Source: Tubiluchus corallicola (taxonomy: Eukaryota; Priapulida; Priapulimorpha; Priapulimorphida; Tubiluchidae). From it: a stretch of 64,000 nt of DNA. A program made the position numbers and the translations under genes. The stretch lies in contig JAQGDQ010000357.1 of assembly GCA_030141605.1 (NCBI GenBank), forward strand, positions 1 through 64,000. The letters are read 5' to 3'. Below are positions 14,500 through 25,300 of the stretch, in pieces; the first letter of the stretch is position 1, and each line of letters starts with the position of its first letter. The notes below the pieces were generated by a model that had not been told where the DNA came from, made no database searches, and was given only the letters and a program-made list of their open reading frames with translations.

Positions 14500-15900
14500 A
14501 TCCCTGAGAGCCTAATCTACATAAAAGATAGTTACACAGGTGTGAAAAGCTACATCGCTTTTGTCGCTTTTGCAAAAGTCTCTTATGATGCTACAATATT
14601 TGTTCATTGTATTTAAGGAGAAGAGCGTTGGTTGTAGGTTTGAATCGCTATGTAGTACTTTGTGTTTTTTCAGTACATCACTAGTGAGAAATATTGTAGA
14701 TCACGCAATTTTTCAGACTAGTCTTGTCTTCATAAGAAAGATGGGTCGGACGGTAGTCAATTGTTAGTCTAGAGCGTCGTGATGTCTTGATATGTCTCTG
14801 TTATTTACAGCGATACTCTCTTCATAGAGTAGCTTCCAATCAAATCATTACAATAAATAAATATAAAAAGATCGTGATAGGCCCAGTAAATTAAAAATTT
14901 TTCCTGCAGAACAATGTTCAAACCACAACAGAGGTAAATACGTTTACACCGGGTAGCTATGGCGTCAGGAATGATTTTTAGCGAGTCATTCCTGCAAGTT
15001 ACATAAATCTGAGGCGCTGTAGTGAATGGGCAAGTTTCGTGACTTTCCAAAGCCAAGTGGTAATCCTGATCAATACATGCAACTTTACTGTCTAAAAAAA
15101 CTTTAAGATTAGCAGTTGTTCACTGTTGAAGTTGAAATCTGAATAACTGTGTTTGTACGTAGACTATTTGATAATAAGATCTGCCTTCAGAATAGCAAAA
15201 ATGTTCGTAAAAACATATTTGTGATGGCACAAAAATGTGCTGACAACTGTATTAAGGGAAAGTTTTTCCGATAAAGAAGCGGAACATGACTGAGTGGTTA
15301 TGGCGTTATGTTTGGCGGCCTAAAAGTTAAGAGTGATGTCGAAGAGCAGTTCACTGCTTTATCACTCTATAAGAAATAAGATGTATTTATTTCACACATA
15401 TAATAGAACACAAATTAGCCATTAATCAAACTATTTTTATAGAAGAAAATGTGTGAGGGCAGTATACGACTATAAGAGTCCTAAAAACACTGCCCTCATA
15501 TATTATTCATTTACAGAATTTCGTTTCGGTGGCGGAGCTACGTAAAACAGGTCGTCATTAGTTCATCATTAAAAAAGTAACATTAACATATTGTTATAGG
15601 CTTATTACAATATTCGAATGACGTTAGCCGATATGAATAATTATTGGAATAAGATGCATGATAATGGTGGGCAAGTAAAATGATATGTTTTGAGATCAGA
15701 AAACTCAATCGCAATGTTATGTCACAAAATCTAAAGTATAAGAAAAACTAATCTGCAATGTATTACTGCTCGAAATAAATGGTTTGGTTAAAAACAAGAA
15801 GATTCTGCTTTAATTACGGTATTGACGAGAATGAAATGCAATAGTTATCTGTATTACATCAAGTAGTACTAAGAAAAGCCACACTAGTTTTAGTCCCCAT
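14500..15900. other. Intergenic with a small hairpin
   Basis: No gene seen. At about 15450-15500 GTGAGGGCAGT pairs with ACTGCCCTCA across about 25 bases. A tRNA-like box A string (TGACTGAGTGGTTATGG) lies near 15288 but has no matching box B, so it is not called. Confidence 0.4.
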
Positions 15901-15947
15901 GCTGATTCTCGCTGTTTTATTCTCGTAGCCCCAAGGAGCTGATGTAC

Positions 15948-16080
15948 GCATATCCGAACGTGGTTTAAATACCTCTGCTGGTTCAGTGGCTCTTCTTAGA
16001 AACGGCCTTGACAATGAAGCAGGACCGCTCTTGCCACGATCGTTCAATTTGAGTTGAAGGCTGAACTTCCGGCTTGCAAA
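15948..16080 (+). repeat. SINE body, copy 1
   Basis: This stretch matches 30935-31072 over about 130 bases: shared blocks include GCATATCC.AACGT, ACCTCTGC, AGCTCTTCTTAGAA or its close variant, and TTGATAATGA or TTGACAATGA. The other copy has a tRNA-like head; here the head is missing or too diverged to see. Confidence 0.65.
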
Positions 16081-16374
16081 TTGTATAAAAAATATCAACG
16101 GCTGAAGTAATTGTAAAAACCTACAAAAATATCAGATGAGAGAAAAATGACGAGGTCAGACAAAGTACACGAAAGATTTAGAAAAAGCTTTTTGCTTGGT
16201 GTACAACACAACATAATTAATTAATCATTAGCTGATTTAATCATGAGTGGGTGTGTAATCCCGAAAGAATGTATTAGATCCTTCTTCACTTTCATTATTG
16301 ATAAGCATTTGAATCTTGTAATTAAATGTAGGATCCTGGGCGTATTCAATTTTGGAAGTAACCGGTTTTCCTGC

Positions 16375-16430
16375 GTAACGCACATACACACACGCACGCA
16401 CGCGCGCATGCACACACACACACACACAGG
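16375..16430. repeat. (CA)n microsatellite
   Basis: A CA/CG-rich dinucleotide tract (ACACACACGCACGCACGCGC and onward). Confidence 0.9.
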
Positions 16431-16665
16431 ATAGAAAGCAACTAAGAAAGCTAGTTTCTTCCACCGGGCCTCTTACCTATGGAAGTAAATAAAAGTAAAC
16501 GTAGTGTAGTGTAGTAGTGTAGCTATAAAAATTCTGGGTTATGGACCTATAGACTTATTCATGCCTTTGCTTAGTAATTGCATCACTTGCAATGAGCCTG
16601 AAAATTAACCAGTACCGTATGCTTTAAAAAGTCCCTACATTGCTTTTCACTATGATATTCATACT

Positions 16666-16773
16666 AGCCTGTACTGTTATACACATATGTTGTAGCCTGT
16701 ACTGTTATACACATATGTTAGAGCCTGTACTGTTATACACATATGTTGTAGCCTGTACTGATACACATATGTA
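16666..16773. repeat. 28-bp minisatellite, four copies
   Basis: A 28-base unit beginning AGCCTGTACTGTTATACACA starts at 16666, 16694, 16722 and 16750. The last copy is shortened by an internal deletion and truncated. Copies are nearly identical, which suggests recent expansion. Confidence 0.9.
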
Positions 16774-16834
16774 GTAGAATTCTGAGCTCGAGAAATTAGT
16801 TTCCCTTCAACGTGTAGTGATTTATTAGTTATCA

Positions 16835-16925
16835 AAATGCAAAAAACCTGGATTCGAACTGCAAATACCTGTCGAGGGCAAAACATTTCTTGACGTGTAA
16901 TTTACATCAGTCACATTGCTTTTCA
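16835..16925 (-). mobile_element. tRNA-like SINE head
   Basis: On the minus strand a perfect box B (GTTCGAATCC) follows a plausible box A (GTGACTGATGTAAATTAC) at about tRNA spacing. The 28-bp minisatellite lies on its 3' side. No tRNA cloverleaf closes convincingly, so a SINE head is more likely than a tRNA gene. Confidence 0.4.
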
Positions 16926-16978
16926 GGGGTGAGGTGCATTTTTAAAAAAACAGAGACGTCGTTTTCGTTTCAGTACTG

Positions 16979-17838
16979 CTACGTTCTAAGAAAACATGGC
17001 ACGCCCACCTGTTGATGCCACTCATTCCTGTCCACTGCCACCGACCACACTGCATCATTCCTAAAATCTAGAGTTGTATTTGATAAATCTTTTTGCAATA
17101 AATCTATACACGTCAGTAGTTGATCTCCTCTCGGCTTTTTTGTCGTTTCAAGAATTTTACGTAATGCTATAGGAAGAAGAGACTCTTGAGGTAATCTTAG
17201 TATACGCCCAATCCAATGCAATCTTCTTACTTGTATTTATTTACTTCAAGTATTCTTCTTCACCACATCATACAGATCTTCATTGGATATTCAGGTCATT
17301 TAATTCCTAGTGCCAACTCGCTGTCCATATTTAAAAAAAATTATAAATTAAACTTACTTGAAACATATAACTGATCACTCAGTCATGATTTGTTTTCATT
17401 TTCAAAAACTTCCCCTCTAGTATAATAATATTTTTATTACTTCCCACCCGTATTTATATTTGTATATATTGTATCTGCATATATTGTAATTTTTTTCGTA
17501 ACTAATTCTAGTGGCCTATTATAAGCTAGCTTCTTAGGTCTCTAGCGCAGAATTCATGAATTGTATCATATTTTTGTATTAACAAAAACTGATAACCGAT
17601 GCACATGCAATGTATATGTTTATTGCGAAATAAATCTATTAAATCTAGTAATTCTCTAAAGAGGCCTTTGAAAAGCGTAAATTTCCTTCTGTTGCTTAAC
17701 TTTTACTGTCCATAGTTCAGCATTATACAAAAACACAGGTTCAAAGGATCCGACTTTGGTTTCAAGTCTTGTTTTCAAAACAAGTTGTGAGATCTGAATA
17801 AGCAGACAATGCAAGAAGTTGTAGGTTAGCAGTAACAT
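16979..17838 (-). pseudogene. LINE C-terminal fragment split by a second insertion
   Basis: Two minus-strand pieces read as parts of one non-LTR element C-terminus: 17838-17656 contains FEPVFLYNAELWT and KQQKEIYAFQR, and 17221-16979 contains LHWIGRILRLPQESLLPIAL and later WSVAVDRNEWHQQVG. In intact elements these motifs are adjacent. Here they are separated by about 430 bases (17222-17655). The intervening DNA resembles the 3' end of another LINE on the plus strand (WNSL-like and LAVHI-like remnants near 17300, ending GAAATAAATCTATTAAATC). This looks like a nested insertion. Confidence 0.6.
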
Positions 17839-18025
17839 AATAGTAGAAAAATTGTGATTGTGGACAATTTTCGTTGCCTTTACTGAGTGCAGTGAACCAC
17901 TGTTATAGAATCACACAATTTGAGGTTTGTCTAACGATACTCAGCTTTGTCTATCTAGACCAAAATTTGATCAAAAATGAGGGAATTGGTAATTATTGGT
18001 ATTTAATACACTTAAAATTAAGCTT

Positions 18026-18205
18026 ATACTGTCAAACCTCATTATAATGCCAACCGAGCTTAATTCCCAAATTTCTACCAAAATAAAATGTATCTGTATT
18101 TGCATAGACATGTATGTATTGATGAGCCTCGTTATAATGCCACTTCCTATAACGCCAACTTTTTGCAGTCCCAAAGTAAGCAGTATAAAGAGGTTTGAAT
18201 GTACA
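18026..18205. mobile_element. pogo/Tigger-like MITE
   Basis: The left end has TCAAACCTCATTATAATGCC and the right end is its inverted counterpart (GTATAAAGAGGTTTGA), with an internal second copy of CCTCGTTATAATGCCA. ACCTCGTTATAA-type termini are typical of pogo/Tigger DNA transposons. It is about 180 bp long with no transposase. A related terminus is found at 47766-47850. Confidence 0.5.
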
Positions 18206-18374
18206 TGAAAATTTTTACTTGAAACACACATGAATTGCCAATTCTGTGAGAAAAACAGGATGCAATGTATTTAATTGCTTTACTTATTTAGACAGCATTT
18301 AAGTGCTTTACCTATTTAGACATTACTACCACAGAAAATTTCTCTATCCAGTAACGATGTCTGTTGTTCTTATT

Positions 18375-18765
18375 CAGGGTTCCCACAGCATTATAAAATA
18401 AATCTACCTGACCAAATATTGATTTTCCATGACCAAGATAAGCAAAGATTGCATTACTAGTATACACATTAAAACATTTTTGTGATGGACATTCATACAC
18501 ATACTGATATATAATGTGTCAGCCAATCATTACTTTTGGAAGAGAAATCGAAACTGGGAGTCTGTAATAGCAGTTTTATTTGAACGTTAATCGCTGGAAA
18601 ATATGTTTGGAAAAATATCGATTCACGATGATTATTTTTGCAACCGGTTCCAATTTTGCCCATTTTCCCTGACTTTTTACCAAATTATCCTTTTAGCTGA
18701 CTTTTCCAGGACTTTCCAGTATAGCCCGTATTTTCAAGGATTTTCCCCGTACCGTGGGCACCCTG
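18375..18765. mobile_element. hAT-like MITE with CAGGGT termini
   Basis: It begins CAGGGTTCCCACAG and ends CCGTGGGCACCCTG, near-perfect inverted termini 391 bp apart. Subterminal repeats of TTTTCCATGACC and GACTTTTCC type are present. These ends are typical of hAT nonautonomous elements. I could not find a matching 8-bp target duplication, perhaps because of decay. Confidence 0.65.
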
Positions 18766-19080
18766 GGCATTGCAAAATTGTCCCATTTTCAAATCAATTA
18801 ATTAAAGTTATTATCAGTTTCAGGAAAATTTTTTGCAGCATGACTTTTAGTATAATTAAGCTACTTACAGTTTCATCTTAAACTGGTGAAAGGTATTTAT
18901 ATTTTAAGTTAACACCAATTTAGAATGTTACATCGCACAATATTCCTAACAACGGGGAGAAAATTATTAAAAGACATTTAATATCCACAACTCACAGAGG
19001 ATTTTGTTAGATTCAGTCACAATTAACAATGCAATTGGCTAGTTAAAATTAAATAAAAACAGAAGTTCCACAATGTACAT

Positions 19081-19086
19081 TTTATT
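19081..19086 (-). terminator. Poly(A) signal of RPL36A
   Basis: AATAAA on the minus strand, 28 bases downstream of the eL42 stop codon, giving a very short 3' UTR as is common for ribosomal protein mRNAs. Confidence 0.75.
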
Positions 19087-19114
19087 ACAACATGATGTGT
19101 ACACAAAAAATTAG

Positions 19115-22100
19115 CTAGAATTGAATCATCTGACCCTGAAATAAAAAAAGAAAGTTTTACTAGAAATGAACTGTAATGTTTTGCATAACTACTGTAATTT
19201 CAGTAAGCGAAACATATAATCTGATTATTAATTTTACTATGGAAATTATGCAAATATAATGTTCAATTTTAATACCGATATTAGCTGCATTCATTATTAG
19301 CCTAACAACAACGAAAAAAGCAAACAAAGTGGTAATGTGTGAACATATAGTCGTTTAATAAAAGTACACAAGAATTAACAAACTTACCTTTCTCTTCTTG
19401 TCTCCACCCAACTCGAAATGCTTACAACGTTTAATAGCTAGTTGTTTCCGATACTTGCACTCTGTACACTCCATCCTCAATACTATCTTTTTTGTGGTCT
19501 TTGCCTGTAGAAATTTGAAGATTAAAAATATACAAAAAAGAAGGCAATGTTATACTATTCATGTGGACGAATTATGACTGTTCCCAAGCATTTCATTGAA
19601 ACATGCTGCCATTCACATTGGTGAACAGTTATTGCAAATCAATCCCATTATAACTGTGGCTTTTGCCTTTCAAAATGTGTGGAACTGCACTTCTGGTAGT
19701 ACAACCTGGCAAATGTATTGTACTCTATGCTGGTGCCATCTATTGACCGTTTTATTCATCAAAACCAAAGCAGTGCTAAATGCAAGCAATCTTTGATTGT
19801 ATAGGTATTAACTTACTTTTTTTCTAAATACAGGCTTCGTTTGTCCTCCATAACCAGATTGTTTTCTATCGTATCGCCTTTTACCTGTAAATCAATAATT
19901 TTTTACTAACACAATGTATTGCAATAATGTAATACAAGGTATATGAAAAAAGAGTGCTTGAATAAGTGGGAGCTAAATGTTTGTGAATTGACCTTGAAAG
20001 CCTGGTCTGTGAAGTAATATTTTTAAGATGCGCTACTCCAAGCGAATTACACATGTTAAAGATATGTATAAATTTATGGCTTCAATTGGCATTTATAATG
20101 ACAGCAAAGCACTCTGCCAAGTAGTACACCATGTTATTAATGACATACTTGTCAATATTTACCAGCCCACACAAAAACTTGCACATTTATACCAGCACTT
20201 GTTGTCACATTAGTGGGGCGGTGTGTGCTGGCATAAGCTAACTGTATTACCATTACAGTTTTATTAACTGAAAGACTAAGATCAAATAAAGCTAACATTC
20301 TGCTACAAAGAGCCAGCAGTGGTTATATTAATACATGAACCTTTTGAAAGCGGAAAATTAAAATAATGTTTACCTTGCGCATAAAGCGAGGCTTTTCCAG
20401 CTTTGTACTGTGTAACCTTGTGGGTCGTGTGTTTCTTACATTTTTTTCCTTTGCAAAAGGTCCGTCTGGTTTTAGGAACGTTCACCTGTAAGTATAATTA
20501 TTGGAATTAACAATATGTGTAGATACAACTATCCATTATTCTTTCCATATACTGCTTGCATGTAAATTAAGACACTGGTTGTCTTTACCAAACCAGCGAC
20601 AAAATTCACTGGTTTCACAAGCAAAGTTTAATTAATTTAATTTTATTTTATTATACATAATATAGAAAAGTGATACCGAGAAGTACACCGAGGTACAATG
20701 AGCGATAAACATTAAATTCTTGAAATTATTAAATTTATTTTGACATATCTCTGAGACATGCTAAAAATTTACTAGTTATAATGAGTCTATATTATAAGGA
20801 CTGCCTGGAATAATATTGCAAGACAGAAAGGAATAGACAGAAATGAACAGATCCGGATAGGTACTTCTGTAGTGGTGCAATGTTGTATATATGTGCTAAA
20901 CCTAAGGCCGTGCAAAACAACTAGCAAGAGATATTCTGGTGTAATCTAAACAATCATGATCCAAAGAGAAAGACAAAATAAGTCAAACAAAAACAAGCGT
21001 CTTGGGGACATTAATTGGATAGATTAGATACCCTAACGTGACGGTCTGTTGTACATTTACCAGAGATTTTTGTCACTATAACATCACTCGCAACTTTTGT
21101 TTAGAAGCTCCCTTACTCATTTTCAGCCTACTTTAGAAATTTTGCACCTATTTCTAGCATGTTTTAGTCATACAATATCCTGCTCGTCTTCAGTTTTTTC
21201 TGGTTTTGTATCAAGTTTAACATAGTAAACATTTATTGATTAATAACACCACCAGACCCATCTTAATCACAGCCTTAAAGATGCAATTATCACAAATAAT
21301 ATTACCGAAAAGTTTGAAAATGTGAAAAAGTGACAATAAAATGTCATTAAATGCTTCCAAGACAAAGGAAATGGTATTGCCGAGGAATACATCCATAGCT
21401 GTGCCTTGTGACACAAATGGGATTGCCAGAGTTTCAGAAAAAGTCATATTGGGACTTCATATCACTGATAAATTGAAATGGTCAGCTCACATTCATGATA
21501 AATGCAGTTCAATGGCTTCATAGACTGTCTCGTCTCAAAAAATGGGTATAAACTGGGGGAACACAAAATGTTATTTAATTCATTAATAGTTTCAGTAATT
21601 TTTATGCCAGCAAGGTGTGGAACTACGCCATAATGCATATATTCCAGACCACAACTGAAAATTGAGAAGGTGATGCAGAGTTTTGTTCATAGACATACTT
21701 TCAAAAACGATTATTGATTCTTTAAATACGTGCGATTACATTATTAATTTAACTTCAATATATTTTAAGAATATCAAAGTCTTACCACATTCTTAGCTGC
21801 GTTTCTTAGACATTCAAAGTATTACCACATAAAGTCACGTAACTGAGTTTTCAGTCTGTCAGCAAATAATTTTCATTCAATGCACGACATTATACACAAA
21901 TGAAAGTACTAGTATTAGTAGCTATCTTAATAAAGTCTTTATCAAGATTATTTTGTCTTAGCAGTAACGTTTTTGACGTATTTTTTCTAAAATGTGCATT
22001 TTTAATGTAAAATGACTGTGACTGCAAAAATTAATGTTAAATAAAAGACGTTTATTATTACTGTTACACAGAAAATAACACCTACTTAGAGTCAATGAAC

Positions 22101-22269
22101 TAAAGCAACTAATAAATTTTCGAAACAATTTACCATTCTTAAAATACAATGATATATCGAATGAATTAAAAACACTGTACATTACAGCGGGCAAAACGCT
22201 CAACGGAAAAACACAAGAGCTAAGGATTTCTTGGATTAGAAACTCAAAATAAAATACTAAACTTACCAT
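19115..22269 (-). CDS. RPL36A: Large ribosomal subunit protein eL42 (RPL36A/RPL44)
   Basis: Five exons on the minus strand: 22267-22269, 20374-20485, 19817-19884, 19388-19504 and 19115-19135. They join in frame to 106 aa, the normal size for the family. The product starts [12 protein letters not shown], runs through [18 protein letters not shown] and [20 protein letters not shown], and ends [16 protein letters not shown]. Four zinc-ligand cysteines are present as two pairs (C..KKC-type near the N-terminus, CTEC later). The protein sits at the ribosomal E site; the proline of the GGQTKP loop, whose change gives cycloheximide resistance in yeasts, is retained. The loop [10 protein letters not shown] is yeast/invertebrate-like and not vertebrate-like. 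The first coding exon is only the ATG. Transcription diverges from ACTR6. Confidence 0.97.
21265..21700 (+). pseudogene. LINE reverse transcriptase fragment in RPL36A intron 1
   Basis: On the plus strand the frame reads [14 protein letters not shown], then [14 protein letters not shown] and CSSMAS, and after a stop/frameshift RLSRLKKW. This is the usual region just after the catalytic domain of CR1/jockey-type reverse transcriptases (N..KT.E and LG..I...L.W..HI). Stops and frame changes show it is dead. It lies antisense to eL42. Confidence 0.7.
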
Positions 22270-22386
22270 TTTGGCAGTTCCGAAAAAGAAGGCCGCACTT
22301 AATTTTTCGGCGATTTTGATTGGTTAAAATTTTTCGGTGGTGCGGAGCAGTTACCTTCTGTACCACTACCACCAGCGGCCAGCGGT
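22270..22386. promoter_or_regulatory. Bidirectional promoter between RPL36A and ACTR6
   Basis: Only 117 bases separate the two start codons. On the eL42 side a pyrimidine run, CCTTCTTTTTC (minus strand of 22282-22292), suits a 5' TOP transcription start with a UTR of about 23 bases. A CCAAT box is present (GATTGG at 22318-22323). The string AATTTTTCGG occurs twice (about 22301 and 22328). No TATA box is seen. The region is locally GC-richer than its surroundings. Confidence 0.7.
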
Positions 22387-25300
22387 ATGGCTGCAAACAT
22401 CGTGATTTTGGACAACGGTGCCTACACTGCAAAAATTGGCCACTGTTTAGACAAAGAACCAAGGTAATAATGCAATCTTACAATTTGTCTTCTTTTTGTT
22501 CTGTGTGCATTTCATTTTGCGCTTGGGGTTTGTTAGCTATCAAATTTGCAGAACATGGGGTTTGTTAGCATACGCAGTACTAGTAATTATGTTAATTTGA
22601 AGCGTTTGGGGGACCAATGATATAACGTAACATTAAATTTTAATTTTCAGAATATTTTTTATTTGATTCGTAACGCTAGATTACTGTTATTTAATGTCAA
22701 TAATGTACTTTACAGGGTGGTTCCAAACTACAAGGCAAAAGCTAAAAATGAAAAGAAGCGTGCATTTGTTGCAAGTCAGTTAGATGAGTGCAAAGATTAT
22801 TCTGGTTTATACTACTTGCTACCTTTTCAGAAGGTAACGATTTATTGTGGCTTCTTCAGAGTTCTGGCTATCAAAACTGTATCAGCTGTTTTTATAGACA
22901 TTTGGATTTCTGTTTTGAACTGATATTGTTATTCCTTTAATAAAAAAATTTTATGCCAGTTTCGCATAATACCGCTATTACTGTGACATTTAATATACCT
23001 AAACTCGGTATAAAGTCAGCCGTGAAGATTTTGCTTAGCTTCCAAGCTGTATATGTGCATGCATATAAATGTGTAAATGAACTTTAACTTTTTTTACAAA
23101 ATCTGGCTTTTTTCCAGATATATTAATATCTTGATAATAATAGGGCTGGCTTGTTATCTTTGATAAATAATGCACAGACAAAATTTTACTTTAAGTCACA
23201 ATGACAAATAAAACATATTGAACATTAGTGATTGTTTGCGCATAATCTCTATATGTTAATAGCGTTTCCCAGTTCTCTTAAATATTTGTGTATCTTGCAG
23301 GGTTTTCTTGTCAACTGGGACATACAAAAGGAAGTTTGGGACTTTTTATTTGGCAAAGATTTTCTTAGTGTAAGTGTATTGAGTTATTGAGCATTTAGAT
23401 ACCTAAAATATTCTGTAATGTGTATACTTTCTGCTACCTTAACACTGTATATTAACTGCAATTTATTGAAATTGCCAGGGCTCTTGAAATCAGGAAGTAT
23501 TGATCTCCAAAGAAGTCTCACGAATGAAATGACACATCAAATTTTTCAGAAAAAAAGCTTGTGGTATTGAGTATCATAGCGTGCATATAAAAAATAGATA
23601 AAAAGAGATGTCAAACAAGTCATAGTGTGAGATTTGTGTGTCCTAAATGCACATGGCTTCTTACAATAACTGATTAATCACATGGTGTCTGCTTAGTGCA
23701 TAGTGACCTGAGTTAAGTAACCCGTGACCTGGTTATGTTTGTGGGAATTAAGGATATGCATTATTACTTGGAATAGAAGAAATTTTTCATTCTGCTCATC
23801 TCCCTTTAAAGGAAGACAGGATGATTTTTCATATCCATTTTAAAAATGTAACATCTGGAAGTAGCCAATGAATAAACTACATGTCAACACAAAATGTAAG
23901 AAAAGTAAACTTTATTCTTAATGAAGAAACAATGAATAAAACATGGCTGACTCCAAGTGAACATTATAAATGACTTATGACTTATCTCGAAGTACGATAC
24001 AAAGTATACATTTTAACACCCATAAAGCTGCAAAAGCATTTCTGACAATTAAATAATAGATAAAATTCTTAGTTAACAGTAGGCGAGTCCAACTATATCA
24101 CAAATGAACATAATTTTCAACAGCAAAAACATTCCGTAACCATGTTGTGTGTATTTGTGAAAGTGAAAATTGAAGTTCAGTTCTACTGTAAGAGATACAG
24201 TGTGTTATACTAAAACTTGCCACGTTTTAAGATAAAAGTTCAAATTTACCGCTGTGCTCACACATCAGCGTGCACTGTGTCACAAATGAGCATCTCTGAA
24301 CTGAGAGGTACAATACCTGTTTTTTGTACAACATGTTTCCGAAATGCATATCTAAGTAACGAATGGCAAAGTGCTTGTAACAGAGGCTAAGAACTAGCCG
24401 TATTACATTTCTGCGTTAATAATTCTTTCACATAAGTCATTCTTAAAGAAATAGTATGTTCCCTTTCAGTATTTTAGTGAGCAGATTATGTTGATCTACG
24501 GTTTAAGATTGGGTTCAGTTTTCCTTTAATTTTTTAAAATTTGTTTGTTTTGTGTTTGCAGATAACTACTAGAGATACCGGGATTTTGTTCACCGAACCG
24601 TATTTTAATTTCTTCTCTGTGCAGGAAGCTCTGAACGAAATCTTTTTTGAAGAATATCAATTTAAGTCAATGCTAAGAACTAATGGTAATGGTTTTAATT
24701 ACATATACTTGTATCGCATTTAAAAGTAAGATGGTTCCAACGTCAGTAATCTTGTGATAACCCACTGCCTTGCCAATTATAGACTAGCGTTTCTGTTTTT
24801 CCTGTCGCTAAGTTCAACTCAGTAGCTAGTAGCTTGTGATGTCACTTTACTTTAAAAAAAACGATCCTGCAAAAAAGGCATGTTTGCATCATTTTAATAT
24901 ATTGCAGCTTGTAAAAAATAACAAAATACGTTTATGTGAGTTTTCTTACTATGGTGTTCACATATAGGCTTTACTATAGGCATGCATCGTAAGCACTCAA
25001 TATTTTTCGAGCTTCTGTGGGTAGTATAGTTTTCATTTTCATTTAATGTTGGATTTTAACTCTGCATATTTATGGATAGTGATCAGTGATGGGCGATTTC
25101 GAAATTTTATAATTCAATTGTAATCTTGTTCTTGTTATTCGATATCATGATTAACCTGTTGTGACAATATTTTAGTCTTTTAGCCATATTTTTCAAGCAT
25201 TGCTGTACTGAAATGTAGCCTGTAAACTTCTTCACAGCTTCCGTCGCTGTCTACCATTTTCGTACTCGCAAACTATATTTAGAGACACACGCACATTCAT

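Noticed and set aside
22663-22923. Longer ORF versions over ACTR6 exons (here and at 24541, 26093-26645, 27833, 28346)
   Set aside because: These frames include intron sequence on either side of real exons. GT-AG junctions restore the conserved ARP6 protein exactly.
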